A stretch of 64,000 nt of DNA from Paucihalobacter ruber (lineage in GTDB: Bacteria; Bacteroidota; Bacteroidia; Flavobacteriales; Flavobacteriaceae): assembly GCF_006494535.1 (NCBI RefSeq), contig NZ_VHIQ01000001.1, positions 312,736 through 376,735 of the forward strand, in the 5' to 3' direction. The position numbers were made by a program, and so were the translations under genes. The notes under the pieces are model-generated. The model worked only from the letters and a program-made list of their open reading frames with translations, was not told the DNA's origin and did not search any database. Positions 55,105 through 63,859 of this stretch are shown here, in pieces (position 1 is the first letter of the stretch; each line of letters opens with the position of its first letter).

Positions 55105-55824
55105 TTATTTAAAAAGCATCCAAAATGCCATGACCAGCATGATCGCATTTTCAATAAAGGTGGCCTGGGTCATTGGTAATTTCAATGCTGTACCTAAACA
55201 AGCGCATTGAATTGATTTTTTATCTAACAAGGTTTTTGTAACACCAATGGTGGTAATACCCAATACAATGATGGTGGTTATTAGGGCAATATCCAATTCA
55301 ATTCGCATTAAGAACATAATACCTAAAGCCGTTTCAATAAATGGATACACCCAACCATAGGCCGGAATTATTTTCGCCAAAGGATCGTACATTTTAAATG
55401 ATTCGGGAAAGCCTTTTAAATCCAACATTTTAAAAAAGCTGAAAACAATATAAAACAAGCCCATGAAGTCAAACATCGCTTCGCCGAGATTCCACTCTTT
55501 GTAATTCAACAAAATGGAAGCCGCTGTAATGTATACTAAAATAAGAAATAAAGGGGTTAATTGTTGAAGCTTAGATTTTTCAGGCTCAGTTAATGTCGCA
55601 GAGGAAAAAACATTATTAGATGACTTTTCTGAAAGCTGATACTTCTTAGACAAGGCATTTTGCAGTATGTCTGTCTCTATATGCTGATTCATTGTGACCG
55701 TTGCAGCATTATCTTTTAAACGAACTTCCACGTTGGTGACTCCAGATACACTTTCGAGTTCATTTTTTACTGTTGCTGCACAGCCTTCGCAGGTCATTCC
55801 TGATATATGATAGTCATGTTTCAT
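55105..55824 (-). CDS. HMA domain fused to MauE/DoxX-like membrane domain
   Basis: 239 residues. The N-terminal heavy-metal-associated domain has GMTCEGC (Cys12 and Cys15) and the usual beta-alpha-beta pattern to about residue 68. A short linker leads to four membrane helices (about 85-235) of MauE/DoxX type, with a CACLG motif before the last helix. HMA domains bind Cu(I) or similar ions, and MauE-like domains are linked to disulfide or redox maturation. It probably handles metal at the inner membrane. It follows the HMA lipoprotein after 71 bp that hold a terminator and three 9-bp repeats. Confidence 0.85.
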   Translation of the reverse strand: MKHDYHISGMTCEGCAATVKNELESVSGVTNVEVRLKDNAATVTMNQHIETDILQNALSKKYQLSEKSSNNVFSSATLTEPEKSKLQQLTPLFLILVYITAASILLNYKEWNLGEAMFDFMGLFYIVFSFFKMLDLKGFPESFKMYDPLAKIIPAYGWVYPFIETALGIMFLMRIELDIALITTIIVLGITTIGVTKTLLDKKSIQCACLGTALKLPMTQATFIENAIMLVMAFWMLFK

Positions 55825-55833
55825 TTTTTTAAA

Positions 55834-55860
55834 TTTTGATTGTTTTGATTGTTTTGATTG
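55834..55860. repeat. Three perfect 9-bp repeats (TTTTGATTG)
   Basis: TTTTGATTG occurs three times without interruption, 9 bp before the start codon of the HMA-MauE gene (read on the minus strand as CAATCAAAA x3). Copy number may change by slippage and alter the leader. Confidence 0.8.
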
Positions 55861-55886
55861 AAAAACCCACTCTAATTAGGAGTGGG
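55861..55886 (-). terminator. Terminator after HMA lipoprotein gene
   Basis: On the minus strand CCCACTC, loop CTAATTA, GAGTGGG, then TTTTT. It lies 10 bp after the HMA lipoprotein stop and should separate the cus-like operon from the HMA-MauE/PLP-enzyme run. Confidence 0.75.
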
Positions 55887-55895
55887 CTTGGGTGT

Positions 55896-56342
55896 TTATT
55901 CTACTTCATGATGGTTACTGCCTTGGCCTTCAATTGGCTCGGTAAGACTCATTTCCATTTCGTGGTCATATTGGCAGCAGTTGGGCAATTCTTTGTAAGC
56001 TTCTTTGCTTCCAGCCACTTGATCAGTATCATAACCCGATGCTGCAATGGCCTTGTGAATGGTCATTTCATCGGTTTTGGAATCGTCATAAGCCACATTA
56101 ATTTTTTTCAAGTCGATACTCCAGTCAGCTTTGATGACTCCATCCACATTGGCGGCAGCTTTTTCAATGGTTTTTTTGCACATTCCGCAGTTGCCTCGCA
56201 CGCCAAAGGTGGTTTCGGCCATGGCTATTTCTTTCAATTCTTCAGTCACTTCTGTGTTTTCTTGTTTTTCTTCTGTTTGGTTTTTGCAGGAAGTCATTCC
56301 TATCATCGCTACAACGGCGATACTTAACATTACTTTTTTCAT
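55896..56342 (-). CDS. Heavy-metal-associated (HMA) domain lipoprotein
   Basis: 148 residues. A lipoprotein signal ends at Cys19 (GMTSCKNQ), followed by a Glu/Thr-rich linker and an HMA domain with GNCGMCKKTIEKA (CxxC). A later segment is Cys/His/Met-rich (LPNCCQYDHEMEMS), giving extra metal ligands. It is a likely periplasmic copper or similar metal-binding protein feeding the Cus-type exporter. It is the last gene before a terminator. Confidence 0.85.
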   Translation of the reverse strand: MKKVMLSIAVVAMIGMTSCKNQTEEKQENTEVTEELKEIAMAETTFGVRGNCGMCKKTIEKAAANVDGVIKADWSIDLKKINVAYDDSKTDEMTIHKAIAASGYDTDQVAGSKEAYKELPNCCQYDHEMEMSLTEPIEGQGSNHHEVE

Positions 56343-56378
56343 GGTTTTAAATTAAAGGGTTATTAATTGCTTTCAAAT

Positions 56379-56831
56379 TTAATTATTCTCTTCTATTCGC
56401 TTTAAGTATGCTTTCATCAAAGCGATTTCTTCTTTTTGTAGTTCAATGATATCTTCTGCCAGTTTTTTGGTTTCCGGGTCTTTTAAATTGGCATTTTCAC
56501 TTGTTAAAATTGCTGAAGAATGGTGCGGTATCATCGCCTTCATGTACTGCACATCCGATATCCCGGTTTGATTGCGCATCATGGAAAACACTACTCCAAA
56601 TCCAATCACTGAAACCACTAAAATAAAAACGTTGAATTTTTTGTTTTTGTACATACCCCACATATATAACAGCATTACTACTGCCATAGGTGCGATCATC
56701 AGAAGCGTCATGTAAGCGCGCATGGTACTGAGCATCAAATGGTCGCTACTGGCTACATTCAAGAACATTACGGCATACATAATCACAAAGGAGGTAGCCA
56801 TCATCAAGGCAAATTTTAGATACTTGTTCAT
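56379..56831 (-). CDS. DUF305 membrane protein
   Basis: 150 residues. Three or four N-terminal hydrophobic helices (about 5-80) are followed by a DUF305 helical domain with the family mark MKAMIPHHSSAI (about residues 99-110) and LKDPETKKLAEDIIELQKEE. DUF305 proteins have a ferritin-like four-helix fold and often accompany copper-resistance genes. The paired His residues may bind metal. It lies 18 bp after the cusB-like gene. Confidence 0.85.
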   Translation of the reverse strand: MNKYLKFALMMATSFVIMYAVMFLNVASSDHLMLSTMRAYMTLLMIAPMAVVMLLYMWGMYKNKKFNVFILVVSVIGFGVVFSMMRNQTGISDVQYMKAMIPHHSSAILTSENANLKDPETKKLAEDIIELQKEEIALMKAYLKRIEENN

Positions 56832-56849
56832 TGTTTTTGTTTTAAAATT

Positions 56850-58598
56850 TTATTGTATACTATCAGTCACTTCACCACAACGAAGCATCACACTTCCAAA
56901 ATACGGATTTTTTATCTCTTTTGAAAGGCTTAGCCAGTCGGCTCCCTGATTATTGTTTGCCATTGGGCAGTGCTGTACATAAATTACATCATCATACGGA
57001 CCTGTTTGTTCGATAAACTGAATGAGTACATCTGAAATTGTTTGAAATTGTGAACGAAAACCTTCAATCTTCTTCTGATCGTTTGCCGACTCTAAGGCTG
57101 TTTTCATTTGTTTATCGAAAGCCATCCAAACATCGTTAGACTTTCCTTCAAAATACTTCATGTTGACTTTGCCCAAAGCATCCTTGAGGTTCTTTCCTGA
57201 TATCAGAGCATTTTCAAAATTATCTTCAGCCAAATGTTCTTTCAGAGAGAAGTAATTTTTAAAAAGGGGCTGCAGTGCTATTTTTGCATCGTTCGTAAGT
57301 TTTACTTTTTCCGAAATATTTGGCACCTTTTCTAAATCGGAATCTCCGTGATTGTGTTCTGTATTAACACGCCCACCTTGCGGACTCATCATACTGGGTC
57401 TTCCGGAAAGTTGCACCGCTGCATCTATGGTAAATGCGCCATTAACCACCACTTCCTCACCTTCAGACAAACCACTTTTCACGATGTAATTTTCGCCCAA
57501 TGCAGACCCCAAATTCACTTCCCGCAAGGCAAATCCATTACCCTCTTTTACATACACGATGGCGCGTTTTCCAGTCCATAAAATAGCCGATTTGGGCAGG
57601 ATCATCTCGCTTTCAACGGTTTGTCTGGATGCTGCTTGTACCGTTCCCGACACGAACATTTCAGGCTTTAACTTTCCGTCTTTGTTGTTGACTTCAACGC
57701 GTGCCGTTGCGACGCGTGTTTGTGCGTTCATTAAGGGGTCTATAAAAGAAATGGTTCCTTCAAAGGTTTCCCCGGGGAGCGAATTCACCGTAAAAGTAAT
57801 CTTACTCCCTTCATTCACCCAGTTCATCTGACTTTCATATACATCAAACAATACCCAGAGTTTACTTAAATCGGCTATTTCATAGAGTGACATTCCGCGT
57901 TCTACATAATCGCCCAATTCTACATTCTTTTTGGTAACTACCCCATTTACATCGGCTTGAATGGTAAAACGATCTAACGGTTTTTGATTGGCAATGATTT
58001 GATCAATCTGTGCATTGCTAATTTTCCAGTTACGCAATTTGGTTTTGGCCGCTTCAAAAAGTTCGGGTTGTGAGTTACGAATGACGTATGCCTGTAACAA
58101 CTCTTGTTGGGCAGTGACCATTTCCGGCGAATAGATTTGTGCAAGGGTTTGTCCTCGGGAAACTTTTTCCCCTGTAAAATTGATGCGCAGTTGTTCAATT
58201 CTTCCTTGAATATGAGTGGTTTGAGAATAGGAATTGCGCTCGTCTACCTGCACTTTTCCGTTTAAACGAATGGTGCGTTCTGCATTGTCGGTTCCTACAA
58301 TCATTGTGCTCACATTCGCCAGACGCAGGGCATTTTCGCTCATTACGAAGACCGTAGGATCTCCTCCTTGGTCTTCTTCCAAAGGAATGAGATCCATTCC
58401 ACAAAGCGGGCAAGCACCCGATTCTGACTGCTGAATTTGCGGATGCATCGAGCAGGTCCAAATGGTCTCTCCGGCAAGTTCTTGATGGTTATGCTCATTT
58501 TCGGTGGTACCACTTACGCCAAAAATCAACCAGCCTAGGAATAACCCCAGTGCCAGAATGGCAATTGCTTGTATTCTATTTTTAGTTTTTGTTTTCAT
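56850..58598 (-). CDS. cusB: CusB-like metal efflux adaptor with metal-binding and DUF3347 domains
   Basis: 582 residues. Order: N-terminal anchor (about 8-27); a heavy-metal-binding motif (WTCSMHPQIQQSESGACPLC, about 47-66, then GMDLIPLE); the CusB core with barrel-sandwich and helical hairpin (RIEQLRINFTGEKVSRGQTL; RNSQPELFEAAKTKLRN); the beta-barrel; and a C-terminal DUF3347 domain (about 430-560). The added N-terminal and C-terminal domains are known in Bacteroidota and may pass metal to the pump. It is the periplasmic adaptor of the Cus-type exporter. It lies 92 bp downstream of the TolC-like gene, with an inverted repeat in the gap. Confidence 0.92.
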   Translation of the reverse strand: MKTKTKNRIQAIAILALGLFLGWLIFGVSGTTENEHNHQELAGETIWTCSMHPQIQQSESGACPLCGMDLIPLEEDQGGDPTVFVMSENALRLANVSTMIVGTDNAERTIRLNGKVQVDERNSYSQTTHIQGRIEQLRINFTGEKVSRGQTLAQIYSPEMVTAQQELLQAYVIRNSQPELFEAAKTKLRNWKISNAQIDQIIANQKPLDRFTIQADVNGVVTKKNVELGDYVERGMSLYEIADLSKLWVLFDVYESQMNWVNEGSKITFTVNSLPGETFEGTISFIDPLMNAQTRVATARVEVNNKDGKLKPEMFVSGTVQAASRQTVESEMILPKSAILWTGKRAIVYVKEGNGFALREVNLGSALGENYIVKSGLSEGEEVVVNGAFTIDAAVQLSGRPSMMSPQGGRVNTEHNHGDSDLEKVPNISEKVKLTNDAKIALQPLFKNYFSLKEHLAEDNFENALISGKNLKDALGKVNMKYFEGKSNDVWMAFDKQMKTALESANDQKKIEGFRSQFQTISDVLIQFIEQTGPYDDVIYVQHCPMANNNQGADWLSLSKEIKNPYFGSVMLRCGEVTDSIQ

Positions 58599-58633
58599 CT
58601 GTTAATATTTATTGTTTTTTTAAGGTCAGATGC

Positions 58634-58684
58634 AATGCCCACAAAATCATTTTCGGTTGGTTTACCATTTTGTTAATGGGCATT
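58634..58684 (-). other. Imperfect inverted repeat between tolC-like and cusB-like genes
   Basis: AATGCCCA plus CAAAAT (58634-58647) is matched by ATTTTG, a TTAA bulge and TGGGCATT (58667-58684), giving 14 paired bases with a bulge. There is no T run, so an RNA-processing or attenuation role is more likely than simple termination. Confidence 0.5.
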
Positions 58685-58690
58685 TCATAA

Positions 58691-59944
58691 TTACTCTGTT
58701 TTATAACCTAAGTATTCCAGTTGTGCCTGAGCTATAAAGCCATTTTTCAAGGCTTCCAACTGTTGGGTTTGTATTAGTATTTTTTGTTGGTTCATTGTTA
58801 ATATTTCTTCAAAGTCGGCCGTATTGTTCGCAAAACCGGCAACATACAAACGCGTAGCTTGATTGATACGCTCAAGTTGACTTTTATAAAGTTTTAACAG
58901 TTTTTCTGCCTGATTCAGCTCATAGCGTGTTAATTGAAAGCTGCTTTCCAAATTGTTTTGTTGTGCTTTTCGTCTTGCCGCTACTTCCACTTGCATAAAT
59001 TCCACTTCCTTTTTTGCTGCTCTGTATTTTTTTCGAAAAATGGGAAGCGTTACCGAAACCATCGGCATAATGGCATCTTGCCCGTTATTTTCCGGATTGG
59101 CATCGGTACGTTTAGAAATAATTGAATAATCTATTCCTACACCAAATTTTGGTAAACCATCTTTTTCAATGGCGGTAATACGACTGTCTAAAGCCAACTT
59201 TTCACTTTCTAATGCCACCAAAGTGGGATGTTTTTCAAATAGAGGCTCATTTTTCGGTTCTTTCATTACAGAAAGGTTTTGTTCCAGATTTAGCGAATCC
59301 AGAATGGGAACACTTAAACTTTTCTCCCGATTTAAAAGCAGGTTGAATTGAACTTCCATTGGTTTCTTTTTGTCTTTCAACAACTCGATTTCGGTGATTA
59401 ACGCTTCGCGTTCCATATCTACTTTTACCACATTCACCATAGGTGCATTGCCACTTCTGAAACCACTTAAGGCCAGTTCGCGATAGTTTTCGAGTATGGC
59501 TAAATTTTCTTCTTTCAGCGCCATAATTCTTTCCAGCGCATACAGTTCAGCATAACGGGATTTCACCTGAACAAATAACAAACTACGTTGATTAATATAT
59601 TGATAAAACCGTGTCTGAGCAGCAGCTATTACGGCATCTTCTTGCGCTTTCAGCGTACCAAACCACGGGAACATTTGCACCAATGAAAACCTAGCTTCCT
59701 GAGCTCCAAGACGGGTTTCTATCATACGTCCAAAGGCACTTACACTTAGGCTTGGGTCTGGCAAACTCGCTACCTGCGGCGCTTTTTCTAAAGCGGCTTC
59801 AAAGCCTGCATAACTGGATTTTAGCTCCGGGTTGTTTTCGGCTGCTTCTTTAAGGTAATCTTCTAAGGTTTGTGAATACACGAACTGATTTCCAATACTT
59901 AGCACGAACACCACTAAAATTATATATTTAAACGTTGCTTTCAT
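58691..59944 (-). CDS. TolC-like outer-membrane channel of metal efflux system
   Basis: 417 residues from the ATG at 59944, which gives a signal peptide MKATFKYIILVVFVLSIGNQ and starts 1 bp after the CusA stop codon region; in-frame starts up to 30 bp upstream overlap cusA. OEP-family features: LEDYLKEAAENNPELKSSYA, RFSLVQMFPWFGTLKAQED, and LYVAGFANNTADFEEILTMN. It completes the Cus-type tripartite exporter, matching CusC in role. Confidence 0.9.
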   Translation of the reverse strand: MKATFKYIILVVFVLSIGNQFVYSQTLEDYLKEAAENNPELKSSYAGFEAALEKAPQVASLPDPSLSVSAFGRMIETRLGAQEARFSLVQMFPWFGTLKAQEDAVIAAAQTRFYQYINQRSLLFVQVKSRYAELYALERIMALKEENLAILENYRELALSGFRSGNAPMVNVVKVDMEREALITEIELLKDKKKPMEVQFNLLLNREKSLSVPILDSLNLEQNLSVMKEPKNEPLFEKHPTLVALESEKLALDSRITAIEKDGLPKFGVGIDYSIISKRTDANPENNGQDAIMPMVSVTLPIFRKKYRAAKKEVEFMQVEVAARRKAQQNNLESSFQLTRYELNQAEKLLKLYKSQLERINQATRLYVAGFANNTADFEEILTMNQQKILIQTQQLEALKNGFIAQAQLEYLGYKTE

Positions 59945-59945
59945 C

Positions 59946-62900
59946 TTATTCAATGGTTTCATTATGTTTGACAACAGATTCTCTCCAAGAAGCCTGTAAT
60001 ACCGGCACTACAAAAATGGTCATAATCTGAATGACCATACCACCCACAATGGGAATGGCCATAGGCACCATAATGTCTGAACCTTTTCCTGTGGAGGTCA
60101 ATACCGGTAAAAGTGCAATTATGGTTACCGCTGTGGTCATCATTGCTGGTCGCACTCGTTTTAAACCGGCTTCCATCACAGAATCTCGCACCGCTTTTAC
60201 GGTTTGCGGATTGTTTTTTTCAAATACCTGATGGATGTATGTCCCCATCAAGACCCCATCATCTGTAGCAATTCCAAAGAGGGCGATAAACCCAACCCAT
60301 ACCGCTACACTCAGGTTGATAGTGCCCATTTGAAAGAGGTTGCGCATATTCATATCGGCAATTGAAAAGTTCATAAACCAACCTTGACTGTAAAACCAAA
60401 TCATTATAAAACCACCGGCAAACGCCACAAATACACCCGAAAAGTGGATGGATGAAGCAATAATGGTTTTGAACTGAAAATACAGCAAAAGGAAAATAAT
60501 AATCAAACTGATAGGGATCACAACGGCCAAACGCTCCATAGCACGCACCTGATTTTCATAATTTCCGGAAAAGGTGTAGCTCACGCCTGCCGGCACTATT
60601 AATTCGCCTGAATCAATTTTACTGGCGATGTATTTTTGTGCATCTTCAACCACATTCACCTCAGCATAATCGGCTTTTTTGTCAAATAATACATAGCCTA
60701 CCAAGAAGGTGTCTTCACTCTTAATCATTTGCGGTCCACGCACATAGTTGATTTCTGCTAGTTCGCCTAGAGGGATTTGAGCTCCATTTCCTGTGGGCAC
60801 TAATATATTTTTCAGGTTTTCGGGATCATCGCGCAGTTCCCTTGGGTAACGCACTCGCACGGGGAATCGTTCTCTTCCTTCTACTGTGGTTGTGATTTCC
60901 ATCCCTCCCACAGCGGTTTCAATTGTGCTTTGCACCTCTTCAATACTCAGACCATAACGGGCAATCGCCGGACGGTTGATGTCTATTTCAAGATAGGGTT
61001 TGCCCACTATCCTGTCTGCAAAAACGGCTTCGGTTTTTACTGAAGGAACTTCCTTGAGCAAGGCTTCCAATTGGGAGCCAAAATCTTCGATAGTTTGCAG
61101 GTCCGGGCCAAACACTTTAATGCCCATAGGTGCCCGCATTCCTGTTTGTAGCATCACCAGACGCGTTTCAATGGGTTGTAATTTAGGTGCTGAAGTCACT
61201 CCTGGCAAGCGTGTTACTTTTACAATTTCATTCCAAATATCATCAGGACTATTTATGTGCTCCCGCCAGTTTCTGAAATATGCTCCGTCTTTATCTTCGA
61301 TTAAATAGGAATTTGAAAATCCATTGTTCAATACCTCCTCATTAGAAAGTGTATCACCCGATTTCAATACAAACCTTTTCTCCTTGTCTGTTTTAAACTT
61401 TAGCGGTTTACTGTTAGCATCTAAAGCATATTCCGGTTTGTAATTGATGACGTTTTCATACATCGATATGGGTGCCGGGTCGAGTGCGCTTTCAATGCGA
61501 CCAAGCTTACCGACGGCTATTTCCACTTCGGGTATCGAAGTAACAGCAATATCGAGCTTCTGAAGGATGTCTTTTGTAGCTTCCATACCTGCGTGAGGCA
61601 TCGCCGTTGGCATGAGTAAAAAGCTTCCTTCATCTAGTGAAGGCATAAACTCTTTACCCACCCCCGGAAACGTATGTGCCATGGTTGACCACGCGGCTGT
61701 TGCTCGGATATTGACCCCGACCTTGTCAAAACCAGTGGCAGCAAATCCAAATAGTTTAGGGAAACCAATCCAGATCATTGCTCCAAATAAAATAGTCACC
61801 AGGGGAAGAAGTAAAAACTTTCCTTTGTTTTCGAGGCACCAAGCGAGTATATGGCTGTAGTATTTTACTACACTGAAAAGGATGATCAATATAAACGCTA
61901 GCAATACCAATACAAAAATGTAGTTAGATACCAGCGAATTGCGATACCCAAGGGGCAACCATTCTTGGGTTAAAAACAAAATTGTAACTGCGAGAATTAA
62001 CCCAAGAATGATTCGGGAAGTATTTTTCCCTAAGACTTCCGGTTTTTTGGTTTCAAGTATTTTTAAAATTCCTATTGCTGTTAGTGCCAAGGGCAACCAA
62101 AAACTGAAATACAACCACAAGGCAATACCCAAGACAATCAACAACACGTTAGAAAATTGTTTCCATTTTTCTTTTTTCACTTTAAAGTTGAAGGCGTAAT
62201 AAGAAAGCATCGGTAAAATAACAATCCCCACAATAAAAGATGCCACAAGAGCAAAGGTTTTGGTAAATGCCAGTGGCCTAAACAGTTTTCCTTCGGCATT
62301 TTCCATAAAGAACACAGGCAGAAAACTCACCACTGTGGTTGCCAGGGCGGTGGTCACTGCAGGCGCCACTTCGATGGTTGCTTTATAGATGACATTCAAT
62401 AATTTTTTGCCACGCGCTTCAAGATTTTCAGGGAGCTCGAGATGCCGAACCGTATTTTCGACAAACACAATCCCGACGTCGACCATGACACCAATGGCAA
62501 TAGCAATACCTGAAAGCGCCACCACATTGGCATCCACCCCAAAATACCGCATCACTATAAAGGTCATTAAAACCGCTATGGGCAGCAAACTTGAAATCAG
62601 TAGCGAAGCCCTCAAATTGAGAACCAGCACAATAATCACAATAATACTAATGAGGATTTCGTGAGAGAGCGCGTGTTCCAAGGTGGAAATCGTTTCATTG
62701 ATCAGCTGGGTGCGGTCATAAAAAGGAACGACGGTTAATTTACTAATCGTTCCGTCAGCCAACACTTTTTCAGGCATCCCTGAAGCCATCGCCGCTATTT
62801 TTAGCTTTGTATTTTCAATGACCTGTAACGGATTGGATCCATAACGCGCCACCACTACGCCACCAACAACCTCAGCGCCACCCTTGTCAAGCACACCACG

Positions 62901-63767
62901 GCGCTCAGCAGGACCCAGGGCAACTTTTCCTAAATCTTTAATTAAAACCGGTTTGTTGTCCGTTTGTGAAACAACGGTATTTTCAATGTCTTCGATGGAT
63001 TTGATGTATCCCAAACCTCGCACCAGGTATTCCACCTTGTTAATCTCTAAAGTTTTGGCGCCGGCATCACGGTTGGAGTTTCTTACCGCCATCATCACCA
63101 TATCAATACCGAGGTTGTAAGCCCTGAGGGCATCAGGGTTGACATCAATTTGATATTCCTGTACAAAACCTCCTATGGATGCCACTTCTGAAACACCTTC
63201 TGCTGCACTTAAACCGAGTTTTACATAGTAGTCCTGTACTTTTCGCACTTCGTGAAGATCCCATCCACCGGTGACATTGCCATCCCGGTCGCGACCTTCA
63301 AGGGTGTACCAAAACACCTGTCCAAGTGCTGTAGCATCAGGGCCTAGGGTGGGCTGTGCATCATCCGGCAACAAACCAGCAGGTAGCGAACTAAGTTTTT
63401 CCAGCACACGGCTGCGCGACCAGTAAAACTCCACCCCTTCTTCAAAGATGATGTAGATACTGGAGAAGCCAAACATAGATGTACTTCGAATGGACTTAAC
63501 CCCTGAAATTCCCAACAATGAAGAGGTAAGCGGATAGGTAATCTGGTCTTCAATATCCTGAGGCGACCTTCCGGGCCATTCAGTAAAAACGATTTGTTGG
63601 TTCTCACCTATATCAGGAATGGCATCAACTGCAACAGGATCACTGGGAAGAAAGCCTGTATTCCAGTCAAAAGGAGCGGTAACCATGCCCCATCCTATAA
63701 AGAACAGCAGCAAGATAACTGTAACCAGTCGGTTGTGTAAAAAGTATTTTATGAGTTTTGAAAACAT
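59946..63767 (-). CDS. cusA: CusA/CzcA-like heavy-metal RND efflux pump
   Basis: 1273 residues, longer than the ~1040-1050 of E. coli CusA. The HME-type start (VDAIPDIGENQQIVFTEWPG) and the relay motifs in TM4 (GVMVDVGIVFVENTVRH) and TM10-11 (ATDDGVLMGTYIH) identify a metal pump. The extra length lies mainly in the middle (about 535-680), where additional hydrophobic segments occur (VLLIVLGIALWLYFSFWLPL; YIFVLVLLAFILIILFSVV), and in part of the second periplasmic domain (about 790-860). Long forms of this type are typical of Bacteroidota. It is the first gene of the metal operon. Confidence 0.93.
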   Translation of the reverse strand: MFSKLIKYFLHNRLVTVILLLFFIGWGMVTAPFDWNTGFLPSDPVAVDAIPDIGENQQIVFTEWPGRSPQDIEDQITYPLTSSLLGISGVKSIRSTSMFGFSSIYIIFEEGVEFYWSRSRVLEKLSSLPAGLLPDDAQPTLGPDATALGQVFWYTLEGRDRDGNVTGGWDLHEVRKVQDYYVKLGLSAAEGVSEVASIGGFVQEYQIDVNPDALRAYNLGIDMVMMAVRNSNRDAGAKTLEINKVEYLVRGLGYIKSIEDIENTVVSQTDNKPVLIKDLGKVALGPAERRGVLDKGGAEVVGGVVVARYGSNPLQVIENTKLKIAAMASGMPEKVLADGTISKLTVVPFYDRTQLINETISTLEHALSHEILISIIVIIVLVLNLRASLLISSLLPIAVLMTFIVMRYFGVDANVVALSGIAIAIGVMVDVGIVFVENTVRHLELPENLEARGKKLLNVIYKATIEVAPAVTTALATTVVSFLPVFFMENAEGKLFRPLAFTKTFALVASFIVGIVILPMLSYYAFNFKVKKEKWKQFSNVLLIVLGIALWLYFSFWLPLALTAIGILKILETKKPEVLGKNTSRIILGLILAVTILFLTQEWLPLGYRNSLVSNYIFVLVLLAFILIILFSVVKYYSHILAWCLENKGKFLLLPLVTILFGAMIWIGFPKLFGFAATGFDKVGVNIRATAAWSTMAHTFPGVGKEFMPSLDEGSFLLMPTAMPHAGMEATKDILQKLDIAVTSIPEVEIAVGKLGRIESALDPAPISMYENVINYKPEYALDANSKPLKFKTDKEKRFVLKSGDTLSNEEVLNNGFSNSYLIEDKDGAYFRNWREHINSPDDIWNEIVKVTRLPGVTSAPKLQPIETRLVMLQTGMRAPMGIKVFGPDLQTIEDFGSQLEALLKEVPSVKTEAVFADRIVGKPYLEIDINRPAIARYGLSIEEVQSTIETAVGGMEITTTVEGRERFPVRVRYPRELRDDPENLKNILVPTGNGAQIPLGELAEINYVRGPQMIKSEDTFLVGYVLFDKKADYAEVNVVEDAQKYIASKIDSGELIVPAGVSYTFSGNYENQVRAMERLAVVIPISLIIIFLLLYFQFKTIIASSIHFSGVFVAFAGGFIMIWFYSQGWFMNFSIADMNMRNLFQMGTINLSVAVWVGFIALFGIATDDGVLMGTYIHQVFEKNNPQTVKAVRDSVMEAGLKRVRPAMMTTAVTIIALLPVLTSTGKGSDIMVPMAIPIVGGMVIQIMTIFVVPVLQASWRESVVKHNETIE

Positions 63768-63859
63768 AAAAATTGAATTTGAATTTTAGTAACAAACAAT
63801 TGCATGGTTTTAAAAAACCTACAATAAGCCTAGTAAAGTAGGCAGACTAAAATTTAAAA

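Noticed and set aside
58195-58461. Overlapping minus-strand ORFs within the cusB-like gene
   Set aside because: Same strand but a different frame inside a gene with intact domains; Arg/Ser-rich composition is typical of a shadow frame.
63828-63843. Hairpin GCCTA/TAGGC as a terminator upstream of cusA
   Set aside because: The 5-bp stem is short and is not followed by a T run on either strand.
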